A model generated the notes under the pieces. That model worked only from the letters and a program-made list of their open reading frames with translations. It did no database searches and was not told where the DNA came from. DNA of 21,594 nucleotides from a virus. The position numbers were made by a program, and so were the translations under genes. Positions 21,587 through 21,594 of this stretch are shown piece by piece (position 1 is the stretch's first letter; each line of letters opens with the position of its first letter). Location: the IMG/VR virus record IMGVR_UViG_3300028920_000298, positions 1 to 21,594 of that record. One strand, given 5' to 3'.

Positions 21587-21594
21587 GTACGACT

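Overview
The window is a stretch of genome from a tailed double-stranded DNA phage (Caudoviricetes), either free or integrated. Every convincing gene is on the minus strand, so the reading order is from base 21594 down to base 1. The firm anchors are the large terminase (19182-20909), portal (16513-18555), a lysine/glutamate-rich scaffold (13807-15012) and the major capsid protein (12278-13273). No tape-measure gene is visible. The last two genes look like a head-tail adaptor and a propeller-type tail-hub/DNA-stabilisation protein, so a short-tailed (podovirus-like) particle is most likely. Clear Shine-Dalgarno sequences and Sec signal peptides show a bacterial host. An O-antigen-polymerase-like gene and a large spike/fibre suggest a diderm (Gram-negative) host with surface polysaccharide. 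The host cannot be named from the sequence.

Layout in reading order: (1) a control region at 21401-21594 with a good sigma70-type promoter reading into the operon, a weaker divergent one, and inverted repeats; (2) a packaging block, with a candidate small terminase, terL, two small genes (one a zinc knuckle) and the portal; (3) four small genes, including a helix-turn-helix protein and a Com-family zinc-ribbon protein, ended by a hairpin with a U-tract; (4) a capsid block, with a 43-residue gene, scaffold, candidate decoration protein, major capsid protein, a zinc-ribbon protein and a basic small protein; (5) an unusual block at 8602-11795, where two related signal-peptide proteins flank a polytopic Wzy/WaaL-like membrane protein and a beta-rich protein, followed by a 300-residue coiled coil; (6) a 1315-residue spike/fibre with its own signal peptide, beta-helix region, repeated VGIG modules and a LamG-like C-terminus; (7) a run of very small genes at 2467-4671, several with membrane helices, probably including lysis functions; (8) the adaptor and the propeller-type protein, which runs off the left edge.

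The genes are packed with ATGA overlaps or gaps of a few bases, so most of the window is probably one or two long, translationally coupled transcripts. The most unusual features are five proteins with Sec-type signal peptides in what is otherwise a virion operon, and the polysaccharide-polymerase-like gene set among them. Together they suggest that this phage exports some of its late proteins and alters the host surface during the late phase. A Com-like RNA-binding candidate immediately upstream of a double hairpin in front of the capsid genes is a plausible, undescribed control point.

No tRNA, CRISPR array, insertion sequence, integrase, endolysin or DNA-replication gene was seen.
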